Below are positions 9,268 to 17,389 of a DNA stretch of 64,000 nucleotides, piece by piece (the first letter of the stretch is position 1; every line of letters starts with the position of its first letter). The DNA lies in contig QCUF01000001.1 in the NCBI GenBank assembly GCA_003210825.1, forward strand, positions 1-64,000, given 5' to 3'. The position numbers were made by a program, and so were the translations under genes. A model generated the notes under the pieces. It was not told where the DNA came from and ran no database searches. It was given only the letters and a program-made list of their open reading frames with translations. This stretch comes from Prochlorococcus sp. AG-676-P15-1 (GTDB lineage Bacteria > Cyanobacteriota > Cyanobacteriia > PCC-6307 > Cyanobiaceae).

Positions 9268-9384
9268 ATGAAATACTTCATAGGAATAATTATTCTTGTA
9301 CTTGGAATATTTGTAATTACTGATTTAGCATTTAAAACTAGATATACCAGAAAAAGACTGTCAAATAAAAACAAGAATGAATAA
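9268..9384 (+). CDS. Small single-TM protein (38 aa)
   Basis: MKYFIGIIILVLGIFVITDLAFKTRYTRKRLSNKNKNE*. Confidence 0.4.
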   Translation: MKYFIGIIILVLGIFVITDLAFKTRYTRKRLSNKNKNE

Positions 9385-9421
9385 GATCCTAGTTCTTATA
9401 AATCCATATATTAGAAATTAT

Positions 9422-9628
9422 TTAGGATACTTTTCTGGACTTTCTATTATTTTTTTCAACCCATGATTTTTGCCTTTTGTTTAAATCTGAAATGTACGCT
9501 CGAGATTTTCTCGCTATTAGAATTTTTTTCTCTCTTTGCCTAAGTTGATTTAACTCTTGAATAGAGTAGATTTTAGTATCTTTTTTATTTTTAAAAATAC
9601 TTAAAAGATTAAGAAAATATTTTTTCAT
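9422..9628 (-). CDS. Hypothetical basic protein
   Basis: 68 aa Lys/Arg-rich ORF. Confidence 0.45.
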   Translation of the reverse strand: MKKYFLNLLSIFKNKKDTKIYSIQELNQLRQREKKILIARKSRAYISDLNKRQKSWVEKNNRKSRKVS

Positions 9629-9710
9629 AGACTTAATGTACTGTCTTTTGTCATTTTGCCAATAGAGATAAATTACTTTTATTAAATAATAAATATAAAT
9701 AATTAATTAA

Positions 9711-9998
9711 TTAATTATATTTATCAATTTTTTTATCAACTAAATTAATTAAAGGAATCATAAAATTAACATTTATTCCTATAGTGCACCATACATAAGT
9801 AAGACAAAATATAAACTTTATATATAAGTTAGATGGTAAAGTAAGAAACAATTTAAAAAAGCTACCAATAAATAATATTAATATTCCTAATTGCAATAAT
9901 CCTTTAACTAACAATAGTAAACTTCGTTTCTTTATGTTCTTGTAGAACCAAAAAGAAATAGCTCCAAATATAAATAATAGAATCAAATTTATTATCAT
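9711..9998 (-). CDS. Hypothetical membrane protein
   Basis: 95 aa, ~3 hydrophobic helices. Confidence 0.45.
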   Translation of the reverse strand: MIINLILLFIFGAISFWFYKNIKKRSLLLLVKGLLQLGILILFIGSFFKLFLTLPSNLYIKFIFCLTYVWCTIGINVNFMIPLINLVDKKIDKYN

Positions 9999-10140
9999 AT
10001 AAATTCTTTAATAACACCTGTTAATAATAATGCTTTGGTTAAATGAGATTATAAATATTACATTTTTAAAATCAATTAATATTAAAGATATTTATTTAAT
10101 ATCTATAAATGTTTTTGAAAAGCTATCGATCTAAATTAAT

Positions 10141-10536
10141 TTAAAACAACTTCGATTTTAATAAATCAACCCTCTTTTGATTCACACCTAGATCACCTTC
10201 ACCGACTCTAGATTCAGACCTAACAAGTAATTTACGAGATTCAGGAACAAAAGACACTTCTAAATCATCAACGTATTTCATCCATTTACTTGTTACTTCA
10301 GCATGAAGATAATCTCCATTGAGTTCAACTATTTCTGATCTTGGGGTATTCTCGATAATTTCTTTAACTTCTTTAAAAGGTTGTTCGATTGAGTCGACTT
10401 CCCATTCTTCTCTGACACAATGTGCTATTTCAACACACTCACTCAATTCAATGTGAGAAGCAAATGAAGCTGAGGGAAATATAAATCCTATGAATATAAA
10501 GAAACAAACAAAAAAGATTTTCATTAAAACAAGCAT
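10141..10536 (-). CDS. DUF1499-family exported protein
   Basis: Signal peptide, then YLHAEVTSKWMKYVDDLEVSFVPESRKLLVRSESRVGEGDLGVNQKRVDLLKSKL. Confidence 0.8.
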   Translation of the reverse strand: MLVLMKIFFVCFFIFIGFIFPSASFASHIELSECVEIAHCVREEWEVDSIEQPFKEVKEIIENTPRSEIVELNGDYLHAEVTSKWMKYVDDLEVSFVPESRKLLVRSESRVGEGDLGVNQKRVDLLKSKLF

Positions 10537-10662
10537 GAACTTTTCTTAATCTAACCTACAAAAATAAAAATTTGGTGGAATAATATTTAGTAAAATTTAT
10601 ATCTAATAGAAGAGTTAAAAACTTCTAAGATTTAGAATTAAGTTTAAATAAATCTAAATATT

Positions 10663-10944
10663 GTGGAATTAACTGAACTAATAAAAGATTATATAGCAAC
10701 AGAATTATTATCTAATATTGAACTTGACTTTCTAGAAGGAGAATTATGGGATACCATTCAACATATTTCAGAAATCAATACAATAACAGCGGCGCCAAAG
10801 GATATATGTAATAAATTAGAACTTAAAGAAAAATCATGCTGGCAATTATGTTGTGCTGCTGTGCTTGATATCTCAAGACCTTTAAAAGAGAAAAATGAGA
10901 GAGTTAATAATTTAAACAATTTAATAAAACAACATAACCTTTGA
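10663..10944 (+). CDS. Hypothetical protein (GTG start)
   Basis: 93 aa ORF, protein-like composition. Confidence 0.55.
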   Translation: MELTELIKDYIATELLSNIELDFLEGELWDTIQHISEINTITAAPKDICNKLELKEKSCWQLCCAAVLDISRPLKEKNERVNNLNNLIKQHNL

Positions 10945-10947
10945 AGC

Positions 10948-10973
10948 AAAAAAAAGACCCCTTAAAGGGGTCT
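10948..10973 (-). terminator. Rho-independent terminator (minus-strand direction)
   Basis: AGACCCC-TTTAA-GGGGTCT hairpin followed by TTTTTTT(T) on the minus strand; no T-run on plus side. Confidence 0.8.
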
Positions 10974-11035
10974 AAATTGGTTTTAGCAAATCAAGTGTTT
11001 CCTTGTTTCCACTGATTTAATAAAACCTCTCCTAC
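10948..11035 (-). ncRNA. Yfr2-family-like small RNA
   Basis: Minus strand: GGTTTTATTAAATCAGTGGAAACAAGGAAACACTTGATTTGCTAAAACC long imperfect hairpin with loop GGAAACAAGGAAACA, followed by AGACCCCTTTAAGGGGTCT + T8 terminator. Confidence 0.7.
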
Positions 11036-11110
11036 ACACAATTTAAATTTCACATTATTTTTTGAAAGAGTAAATACCGATTGGGCAAGAATATTAACTG
11101 TCACAAAGCT

Positions 11111-11200
11111 AAAAACAAAAAAGTACTCAAACTATTGTTCGAGTACTTATTACTATCAGAAAAATATGTGTGAAGAGTTTCTGATTAAATTAATCTACAC
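11111..11200 (-). ncRNA. Candidate second sRNA upstream of and in tandem with the Yfr2-like RNA
   Basis: Minus strand: ATCAGAAA-CTCTTCACACATATT-TTTCTGAT hairpin then AAGTACTC...GAGTACTT hairpin + TTTTTTGTTTTT; no ORF. Confidence 0.45.
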
Positions 11201-11301
11201 TTCTTTGAATTAAAAAAGCTACGGAATTAATCCCTATTTATATTTATTTACTTATTAAAAAATAAAACTAGAATACTTGGATTAGCACAAGATATTATCA
11301 A

Positions 11302-11448
11302 ATGAAAAAAAGGTACAGGAAAGTAATTTACATTTTTACTTCAATTATGCTTATTTCAATTATTGTAGGAGTTGTAAAATATTCATTTAGATACATCGAC
11401 GAAAATCCTGATAAATATATTCCTAAAACGAAGCAAATAATAATTTGA
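11302..11448 (+). CDS. Small single-TM protein (48 aa)
   Basis: MKKRYRKVIYIFTSIMLISIIVGVVKYSFRYIDENPDKYIPKTKQIII*. Confidence 0.45.
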   Translation: MKKRYRKVIYIFTSIMLISIIVGVVKYSFRYIDENPDKYIPKTKQIII

Positions 11449-11620
11449 TTTATTATTAATTAGATTTATTAAATTATATTTTTGCAAATTCCTTATTTCT
11501 TTTAACAAACATAGACTCTGAATACTAAAAAAACTAAGTATAAAAAAATTATTTGAGTATAAATCCACTTTCCAAAATAATAAATCTGTCTTATAAACTT
11601 CTCAATGATTAGAGGACTTT

Positions 11621-11761
11621 ATGAAAAGAAAAAACACATTTTTTATAAATAAAGAAAATAATCAAGAAGACTTTAAAGCAAAACATAATTATCAAATAGT
11701 AGAAGAATATTGGAGGAAAAGAAAAAAAGAATGTGAAAAGAATCTCTCTAAATTTTGCTAA
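11621..11761 (+). CDS. Small charged protein (46 aa)
   Basis: MKRKNTFFINKENNQEDFKAKHNYQIVEEYWRKRKKECEKNLSKFC*. Confidence 0.4.
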   Translation: MKRKNTFFINKENNQEDFKAKHNYQIVEEYWRKRKKECEKNLSKFC

Positions 11762-11770
11762 CCAAAAATT

Positions 11771-12019
11771 ATGAATTTTATTATTTCTATTTTTCTAGCT
11801 TCTGTTATGTGGGTTCAAGTTCCTCAATGGGAGGCTGATTGGTCAAAGTGTGCCGTAGATGTTCCGGATACTTCGTGTCATTGGTATGTCGCTGCACCAG
11901 ATAATACCTTTGGAGAAGGATTTGATTGGGAAAGTGCTCCTTGGTTTGATGCTAACGGACTTCAAGATGTCGCAAAAATTGAGAGAGAAAGTGTAGTAGA
12001 AAAGCTTCAAAATAATTAA
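11771..12019 (+). CDS. Hypothetical Trp/Cys-containing protein
   Basis: 82 aa; MNFIISIFLASVMWVQVPQWEADWSKCAVDVPDTSCHWYVAAPDN... Confidence 0.6.
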   Translation: MNFIISIFLASVMWVQVPQWEADWSKCAVDVPDTSCHWYVAAPDNTFGEGFDWESAPWFDANGLQDVAKIERESVVEKLQNN

Positions 12020-12113
12020 ATAAAATTCAATTTATAAATTAAATTTTTTGCAATATAGTATTTATTTTTTTTTCTAATAATATTTAAGATAGAAATGACT
12101 TTTTAATATTTAA

Positions 12114-12254
12114 ATGCGCTTCAAAGTAAGTTTAAAAAAAGACGGCAAAGAGTTTGATGAGGTTGTAATAGCAAACAATAAAAAAGATGCTATTGAAGTG
12201 GCTTTAAGAAACAATCCAGAAGCAGAGGTCCTTAATTCTGATTGGACATTTAAA
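12114..12254 (+). CDS. Small hypothetical protein (46 aa)
   Basis: MRFKVSLKKDGKEFDEVVIANNKKDAIEVALRNNPEAEVLNSGLDI*. Confidence 0.5.
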
Positions 12255-12268
12255 CTTTGAAAAAAGTT

Positions 12269-13057
12269 TTAAAATTTATTTCTAATTTTTGGAATTATTA
12301 ACGAAGCTACGCAAATAACACTTATTGCAGGTCCAGGAGATAAGTTAAAAACAATTGAAAGAATAAAACCCAATAGAGAAATACAAAGTCCAAAGAATGA
12401 AGATCTCATCATTGCGATCCTAAGACTTTGTGCTTTATCAAGTCCTAATAAAGTAGGTGTTGAGAGTAATGCAATTACTAAAATTACTCCAACAGCTGAC
12501 ATTGAACTAACGATAACTAGTGCCGTCGTGAAACTTAGAGCTAGGTTTAACAAAAACACATTTATTCCACTAGCTGAGGCGCCCTCTGGATCTAATCCGA
12601 CATATACAACTTTTTCATATCCGAACGTTACTAATAAAATGAATGCCAGAAACGCAATAATTGTTCTTAACAAATCGCCAAGGTTTGCTGTTAATAAATC
12701 CCCAAATAATACTGCCTCTAAATCAATTCTTATTCCAAGAAGTGGAATTAGTAAAACCCCGAAACCAAGCATGCCAGCAAGAATTGTATTCATAACTGCT
12801 TCATAATTTTCACTTTTTTTATTAGTTAAACTTTCTGCAATAATTGAACCAACAAGACCACTTATAACTCCCCCAATTGAGGGATGAATACCTAGAGCTA
12901 GAGCTAGAGCTAGTCCTGGTAAAACACAATGAGAAATTAAATTTACTTGTAATAGTCTTCTATGAGTAATCAATACCGTTCCCATAGCTGGGCATAAGAT
13001 TCCAGAGAAAATAGTAATTATTAAAGGAATTAACCACCAGTTGTTTAAAAAAGACAT
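12269..13057 (-). CDS. znuB: Zinc/manganese ABC transporter permease (ZnuB-like)
   Basis: ABC-3 family permease with ~8 TM; CPAMGTVLITHRRLLQVNLISHCVLPGLALALALG; linked to znuC/znuA/zur. Confidence 0.85.
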   Translation of the reverse strand: MSFLNNWWLIPLIITIFSGILCPAMGTVLITHRRLLQVNLISHCVLPGLALALALGIHPSIGGVISGLVGSIIAESLTNKKSENYEAVMNTILAGMLGFGVLLIPLLGIRIDLEAVLFGDLLTANLGDLLRTIIAFLAFILLVTFGYEKVVYVGLDPEGASASGINVFLLNLALSFTTALVIVSSMSAVGVILVIALLSTPTLLGLDKAQSLRIAMMRSSFFGLCISLLGFILSIVFNLSPGPAISVICVASLIIPKIRNKF

Positions 13058-13104
13058 TAATCGTATGATTCGTTATGATCAAAAAAACAGGACATTAAAA
13101 GATC

Positions 13105-13509
13105 TTGAAAATGATGGTAACCAAGCCTGACATTACCAAACGACAAGAGCAACTTCTTGAAGAACTTAAAAAATGTGATGATGAATTGAGTGGTCAAGAA
13201 TTGCATAGGCAATTGATTATCGATGGCAAATCTATCGGTTTGACAACAGTTTATAGAAATCTTCAAGTTCTTATAAAACATGGATTAATTCGATCTAGAC
13301 ATCTTCCAACAGGTGAAGTCCTTTACACTCCTGTTGATAGAGATATTCACCATCTGACATGTGTTCAATGTGGAGAAACCTCCAAAATGGAAGGTTGCCC
13401 GGTAAAAGATATTCATAGTCCAAAGAAAAACCAAAAAAAATTTCAACTTTTGTTTCATACACTTGAATATTTCGGCCTTTGCCAAAATTGTTATCAAGCT
13501 CAGAGTTAA
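13105..13509 (+). CDS. zur: Fur-family transcriptional regulator, probably Zur
   Basis: ELSGQELHRQLIIDGKSIGLTTVYRNLQVLIKHGLI and HHLTCVQCGETSKMEGC...CQNCY; genomic context with znuABC. Confidence 0.85.
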   Translation: MKMMVTKPDITKRQEQLLEELKKCDDELSGQELHRQLIIDGKSIGLTTVYRNLQVLIKHGLIRSRHLPTGEVLYTPVDRDIHHLTCVQCGETSKMEGCPVKDIHSPKKNQKKFQLLFHTLEYFGLCQNCYQAQS

Positions 13510-13523
13510 ATTTCAAAATATTA

Positions 13524-14294
13524 TTAATCAAAAGAATTATTCTCTTTTAAAGAACTAATATTAAGATCATCTAATTTGCCTTGTATTGAATTAGGAGTTC
13601 CTGATGCTAATACTGTTTTATCTAAAACAACTACATGATCATAACTATTGAGAGATGAGCCCCAATCATGACTACTTATAAACAAAGCTAAGCCTGCATC
13701 TGCAAGTTGACGGACTATCTTAAGAAAATCTTCTTTTGCGGGAGGATCTAATGCAGCACATGGTTCATCTAGCAGAAGAATTCTTGCAGGAGACATTAAA
13801 GTTTTAGCCAAAAGTGCTCTTTGTTGTTGTCCACCTGAAAGAGAATCAAGTCTTCTATTTGCAAGATTTGAAATGCCAACTCTTTGCATTGTTGCTTCCA
13901 ATTCACAACATTTATTGATCCAAGACTTAGGGTTTGCGAGAAGATCCCTTATTTGGAAGGGATTAGTACTTCTTGATTTGGAATATTTTACTTGACCTAA
14001 TGAGACTAATTTTTCAACAGTAATAGGAAATTTCCAATTCATTGAACTTCTTTGTGGCATAAGTGCAACTTGTGATCTAGCTCTAACTAAACTTTCCCCA
14101 TCAATTAATATATTTCCAATATCGGGATTATTTTGTCCTTGCAATAATCTTAAAAGAGTTGATTTACCAGCCCCATTTGGTCCAACAAGAGCCGTCAAAG
14201 TCCCTGGTTTTATTTGAACTGAAACCTTACTTAAAGCTGGCTTGCTTTTTTTTGAATAAGAATAAGTTAAATTATCTGCAATTAAAGTAGCCAT
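13524..14294 (-). CDS. znuC: Zinc ABC transporter ATP-binding protein (ZnuC-like)
   Basis: Walker A GPNGAGKST, LSGGQQQRALLAKTL signature, Walker B ILLLDEP. Confidence 0.9.
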   Translation of the reverse strand: MATLIADNLTYSYSKKSKPALSKVSVQIKPGTLTALVGPNGAGKSTLLRLLQGQNNPDIGNILIDGESLVRARSQVALMPQRSSMNWKFPITVEKLVSLGQVKYSKSRSTNPFQIRDLLANPKSWINKCCELEATMQRVGISNLANRRLDSLSGGQQQRALLAKTLMSPARILLLDEPCAALDPPAKEDFLKIVRQLADAGLALFISSHDWGSSLNSYDHVVVLDKTVLASGTPNSIQGKLDDLNISSLKENNSFD

Positions 14295-14394
14295 TAAAGT
14301 ATTTATTTAAATCAGTTAGACCTTTATTTTATCAATATTAAAGAATCCATACTTATTTCATAACAATTGACACCAAATATTGCTATTAATTATG

Positions 14395-14411
14395 AAAATG
14401 ATTATCATTTT
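14395..14411. promoter_or_regulatory. Putative Zur operator
   Basis: Perfect inverted repeat AAAATGAT-T-ATCATTTT in the znuC/znuA divergent intergenic region, 24 bp before znuA ATG. Confidence 0.7.
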
Positions 14412-14434
14412 TAAGTATTTAAAAAATTTATTGA

Positions 14435-15943
14435 ATGTCAATTTTTAAAAAGGTAATTTTTAGTAATAAGAGGTCTAATCATTCTGTTATCAAAAACTCT
14501 TTATTAGCTGGAACCGTATTATTATCAACAGTTGGTCAAGATGTTTTAGCGAAAGAAAAATCCTATGTAGCTGTAGAGCCACTCACTTGCGATTTAGTAA
14601 AATCTATTGCCTTACCTTCTGATAAAGTAACCTGTTTAGTTGATAGAAAACAAGATGTACATGACTTTAAAATAACTCCAAGACAAGCTCAATTACTTAA
14701 CAGTGCGGATAAAGTTTTTACTCTAGGGAAAGAAATGACCCCAAGCATGAAAAATTGGGAGGGTAAGCCTCAAACAGTTGTAATTGGTGTAAATGCTATA
14801 GATGTAGATGACCACTCTGATCATGGTGGGCATGATGACCATGATGATCACTCTGCAGCAAAAGTAGATGATCATGCTGGACATGACGACCATGATGATC
14901 ATGCTGGACATGATGACCATGCCGAAGGTTCATTTGAATGGGCAGGCAAATTTCAACTCTCTAAAGGTTCCTACAAATGGTCATTCGCAAAGGTAGGTGG
15001 GGAATATGCAGATCCAGCTATGAAAATGGTGATTCTCGAATCAAATGATATTGAATCCTCTGAAGAATTAGCTAAAGAGCTATTAGGATCTAAGGATTCA
15101 ATAAACAAAAAAAATAATGGAACTCTCGTAGCGAGTAATAAAGCCTATGTTCTTAATTTTGATCAAGGGAGGGAGAGTACATTATTTAATATAGAAATTC
15201 AAGAAGATGGTCAATATACATTCTTCACTGAACATATGCCTTTTGAGTTTGAAGCCGAAGATCACTTCTTTAAAGATTTATCTAATAGCGATGTTGAACC
15301 AATTGCACAAGTTCCAGATGAGGGAGAGGGACATCACCACCATGCTCACGGAGGATTAGATCCTCATGTTTGGCATGATCCTCATAACATTATAAAAATG
15401 GGAGAAGTTGTAAGTAAAAGTTTAAAGAAAGATATATCTGTTTTTAATAGATCTGACAGGAAGTCAATCAATGCGAGCTTTGCTTCAGTTGATTCAACAC
15501 TAGAAGAACTCGATAGCTGGATTGTTGCACAAGTCTCAACAATTCCAGAATCAAACAGAGTTATTGTATCTAAACATAAAGCAATGGAATATTACGGCGA
15601 TGCTTTTGGATTTGAGACTATTAGCTTACTAGATTTTCTTGGTGACTCATCAAGTCTAAGACCTGACAATATTCAATCAACATTGAAGATGCTTGATGAA
15701 GAAAATGTTAAGGCAATATTTCCTGAACAAATACCAGCTTCTAAGTTATTAAAAAACTTGAGTAGACAAAGTTCAGTTCCTTTAGCTTCTAATCAAATAT
15801 TTGTTGATGGATTAATGATGACAGGGAATACAGTTTCAGTTGCGGTACATAATACATGTACCATTGTTAACTCATTAGGTGGATCATGTGATAAAGACGC
15901 AGGCTCCAACTTGGAAGGCACCTGGAATTCTCTTCAAAATTAA
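14435..15943 (+). CDS. znuA: Zinc ABC transporter substrate-binding protein (ZnuA-like) with His-rich region and extra inserted domain
   Basis: TroA/ZnuA fold pieces (VKSIALPSDKVTCLVDRKQDVHDFKITPRQAQLLNSADKVF; GGLDPHVWHDPHNI; VIVSKHKAMEYYGDAFGFE) plus HDDHDDH-rich segment and ~125 aa insertion. Confidence 0.85.
   Translation: MSIFKKVIFSNKRSNHSVIKNSLLAGTVLLSTVGQDVLAKEKSYVAVEPLTCDLVKSIALPSDKVTCLVDRKQDVHDFKITPRQAQLLNSADKVFTLGKEMTPSMKNWEGKPQTVVIGVNAIDVDDHSDHGGHDDHDDHSAAKVDDHAGHDDHDDHAGHDDHAEGSFEWAGKFQLSKGSYKWSFAKVGGEYADPAMKMVILESNDIESSEELAKELLGSKDSINKKNNGTLVASNKAYVLNFDQGRESTLFNIEIQEDGQYTFFTEHMPFEFEAEDHFFKDLSNSDVEPIAQVPDEGEGHHHHAHGGLDPHVWHDPHNIIKMGEVVSKSLKKDISVFNRSDRKSINASFASVDSTLEELDSWIVAQVSTIPESNRVIVSKHKAMEYYGDAFGFETISLLDFLGDSSSLRPDNIQSTLKMLDEENVKAIFPEQIPASKLLKNLSRQSSVPLASNQIFVDGLMMTGNTVSVAVHNTCTIVNSLGGSCDKDAGSNLEGTWNSLQN
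14867..14920 (+). repeat. Two 27-bp tandem repeats encoding DDHAGHDDH
   Basis: gatgatcatgctggacatgacgaccat / gatgatcatgctggacatgatgaccat (1 mismatch). Confidence 0.85.
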
Positions 15944-15954
15944 ACTTTTCTATA

Positions 15955-15973
15955 GATAACGGTTTTCATTATC
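15955..15973. promoter_or_regulatory. Possible weaker Zur-like site upstream of the CobW gene
   Basis: Imperfect inverted repeat GATAACG-GTTTT-CATTATC. Confidence 0.3.
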
Positions 15974-16030
15974 AAATAATGTCTAGTATATTGAATGCTA
16001 AACAATATTTTTAATTAGATCAAATAATAG

Positions 16031-17389
16031 ATGAGTATCAACGAAAAAGTTCCTGTTACAATCCTTACTGGATTCTTAGGCTCAGGTAAAACAACTCTTC
16101 TTAATAGAATATTAAGTGAAGAGCATGGTAAGAGAATCGCTGTTATTGAAAATGAATACGGTGAAGTTGGGATAGACCAAGGTCTTGTAATAAACGCCGA
16201 TGAAGAAGTATTTGAAATGTCTAATGGTTGTATTTGTTGTACTGTTCGCGGAGATCTTATTAGAGTCCTTGGTAATTTAATGAAAAGAAGGGATAAATTT
16301 GACTATGTTTTAGTTGAAACAACTGGATTAGCTGACCCTGGTCCTGTTGCACAAACATTTTTTATGGATGAAGAAATTAGTTCTGAATTCACACTTGATG
16401 GAATAGTTACATTAGTTGATGCAGCCCATATTGATCAACAACTTGGACATAGTGATGAGAGTTCTGAACAAGTGGCATTTGCAGATGTCTTAGTTCTCAA
16501 TAAAACTGATTTAGTCTCAGATGATGCTCTTGATAACCTTGAATCAAGATTAAGAGATATGAATCGAATGACTCGTATTATTCGAGCGGAGAAAGCAGAG
16601 GTACCTATTGAGACAGTTTTAAATTTGAGTGCATTTGATCTTGACCAAATGCTAAAGCGTAGACCAACTTTTTTAGAACCCGAATATCCTTTTGAATGGT
16701 CAGGAGTTTATGAACTTGAGCCTGGAAAATATGAATTGCAACTTCAAGAAGGGCCTGATCCTGAAATGTCTTTAGTAGCATTTGCTAATCAAGGTTTTAG
16801 TGAGGAAGAATTAAAAGAGGGTGCAGAAGCTTCTGTAAGGCTTTATGCTGAAAAAGCTAAAAACTTACAACCTGGAAATACTATTCCATATGATGAGCAT
16901 GTAAGTCTTAAATTGCAAAAAAAAGGATCTAAATCTTTTATTTTGGATGTAGAAAAAGCTTCAAAAGTTGGATTGTATACACAACATACTGCTGAAGAAT
17001 TCAATATGAAAGTGCTAAAAATAGATGCCCAAAATAATGTTAAGGAAATTCCTTTTAAAACTGAAAGAAACTGGGTCGCAGAACATGAACATGATGACGA
17101 AGTTGGATCAATTGCTATAGAGCGTTTTGGAGATGTTGATCCTGAAAAATTGAATACTTGGATGGGAAGACTTCTTTCCGAGAAAGGAGTTGATATATTC
17201 AGAACAAAAGGGTTTATTAGTTATTCTGGCAACCCACGCCGAATAGTATTTCAAGGAGTTCATATGTTATTTACCGCCCAACCAGATAAAGAATGGGGAA
17301 ATGAACCACGAAGAAATCAACTCGTGTTTATTGGAAGAAACCTAGATGAAAAAGAGATGCAAGAGGGATTTGATAAGTGCCTGATATAG
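16031..17389 (+). CDS. CobW/COG0523 GTPase (putative zinc metallochaperone)
   Basis: GFLGSGKTTLLNRIL Walker A, NGCICC metal motif, VLNKTD, CobW_C at C-terminus; inserted domain between GTPase and CobW_C. Confidence 0.85.
   Translation: MSINEKVPVTILTGFLGSGKTTLLNRILSEEHGKRIAVIENEYGEVGIDQGLVINADEEVFEMSNGCICCTVRGDLIRVLGNLMKRRDKFDYVLVETTGLADPGPVAQTFFMDEEISSEFTLDGIVTLVDAAHIDQQLGHSDESSEQVAFADVLVLNKTDLVSDDALDNLESRLRDMNRMTRIIRAEKAEVPIETVLNLSAFDLDQMLKRRPTFLEPEYPFEWSGVYELEPGKYELQLQEGPDPEMSLVAFANQGFSEEELKEGAEASVRLYAEKAKNLQPGNTIPYDEHVSLKLQKKGSKSFILDVEKASKVGLYTQHTAEEFNMKVLKIDAQNNVKEIPFKTERNWVAEHEHDDEVGSIAIERFGDVDPEKLNTWMGRLLSEKGVDIFRTKGFISYSGNPRRIVFQGVHMLFTAQPDKEWGNEPRRNQLVFIGRNLDEKEMQEGFDKCLI

Noticed and set aside
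9700-9718. TTAA/ATTA tandem repeats (attaattaattaatta)
   Set aside because: Simple AT-rich low complexity expected in this genome; no evidence of function
11383-11568. 61 aa minus-strand ORF
   Set aside because: Low-complexity Asn/Leu/Ile composition and overlaps a more plausible plus-strand mini-ORF
12528-12806. 92 aa plus-strand ORF
   Set aside because: Antisense to znuB, no recognisable domain; shadow ORF
13057-13531. Three minus-strand ORFs over zur
   Set aside because: Antisense to a clear Fur-family CDS; any antisense RNA there would be non-coding
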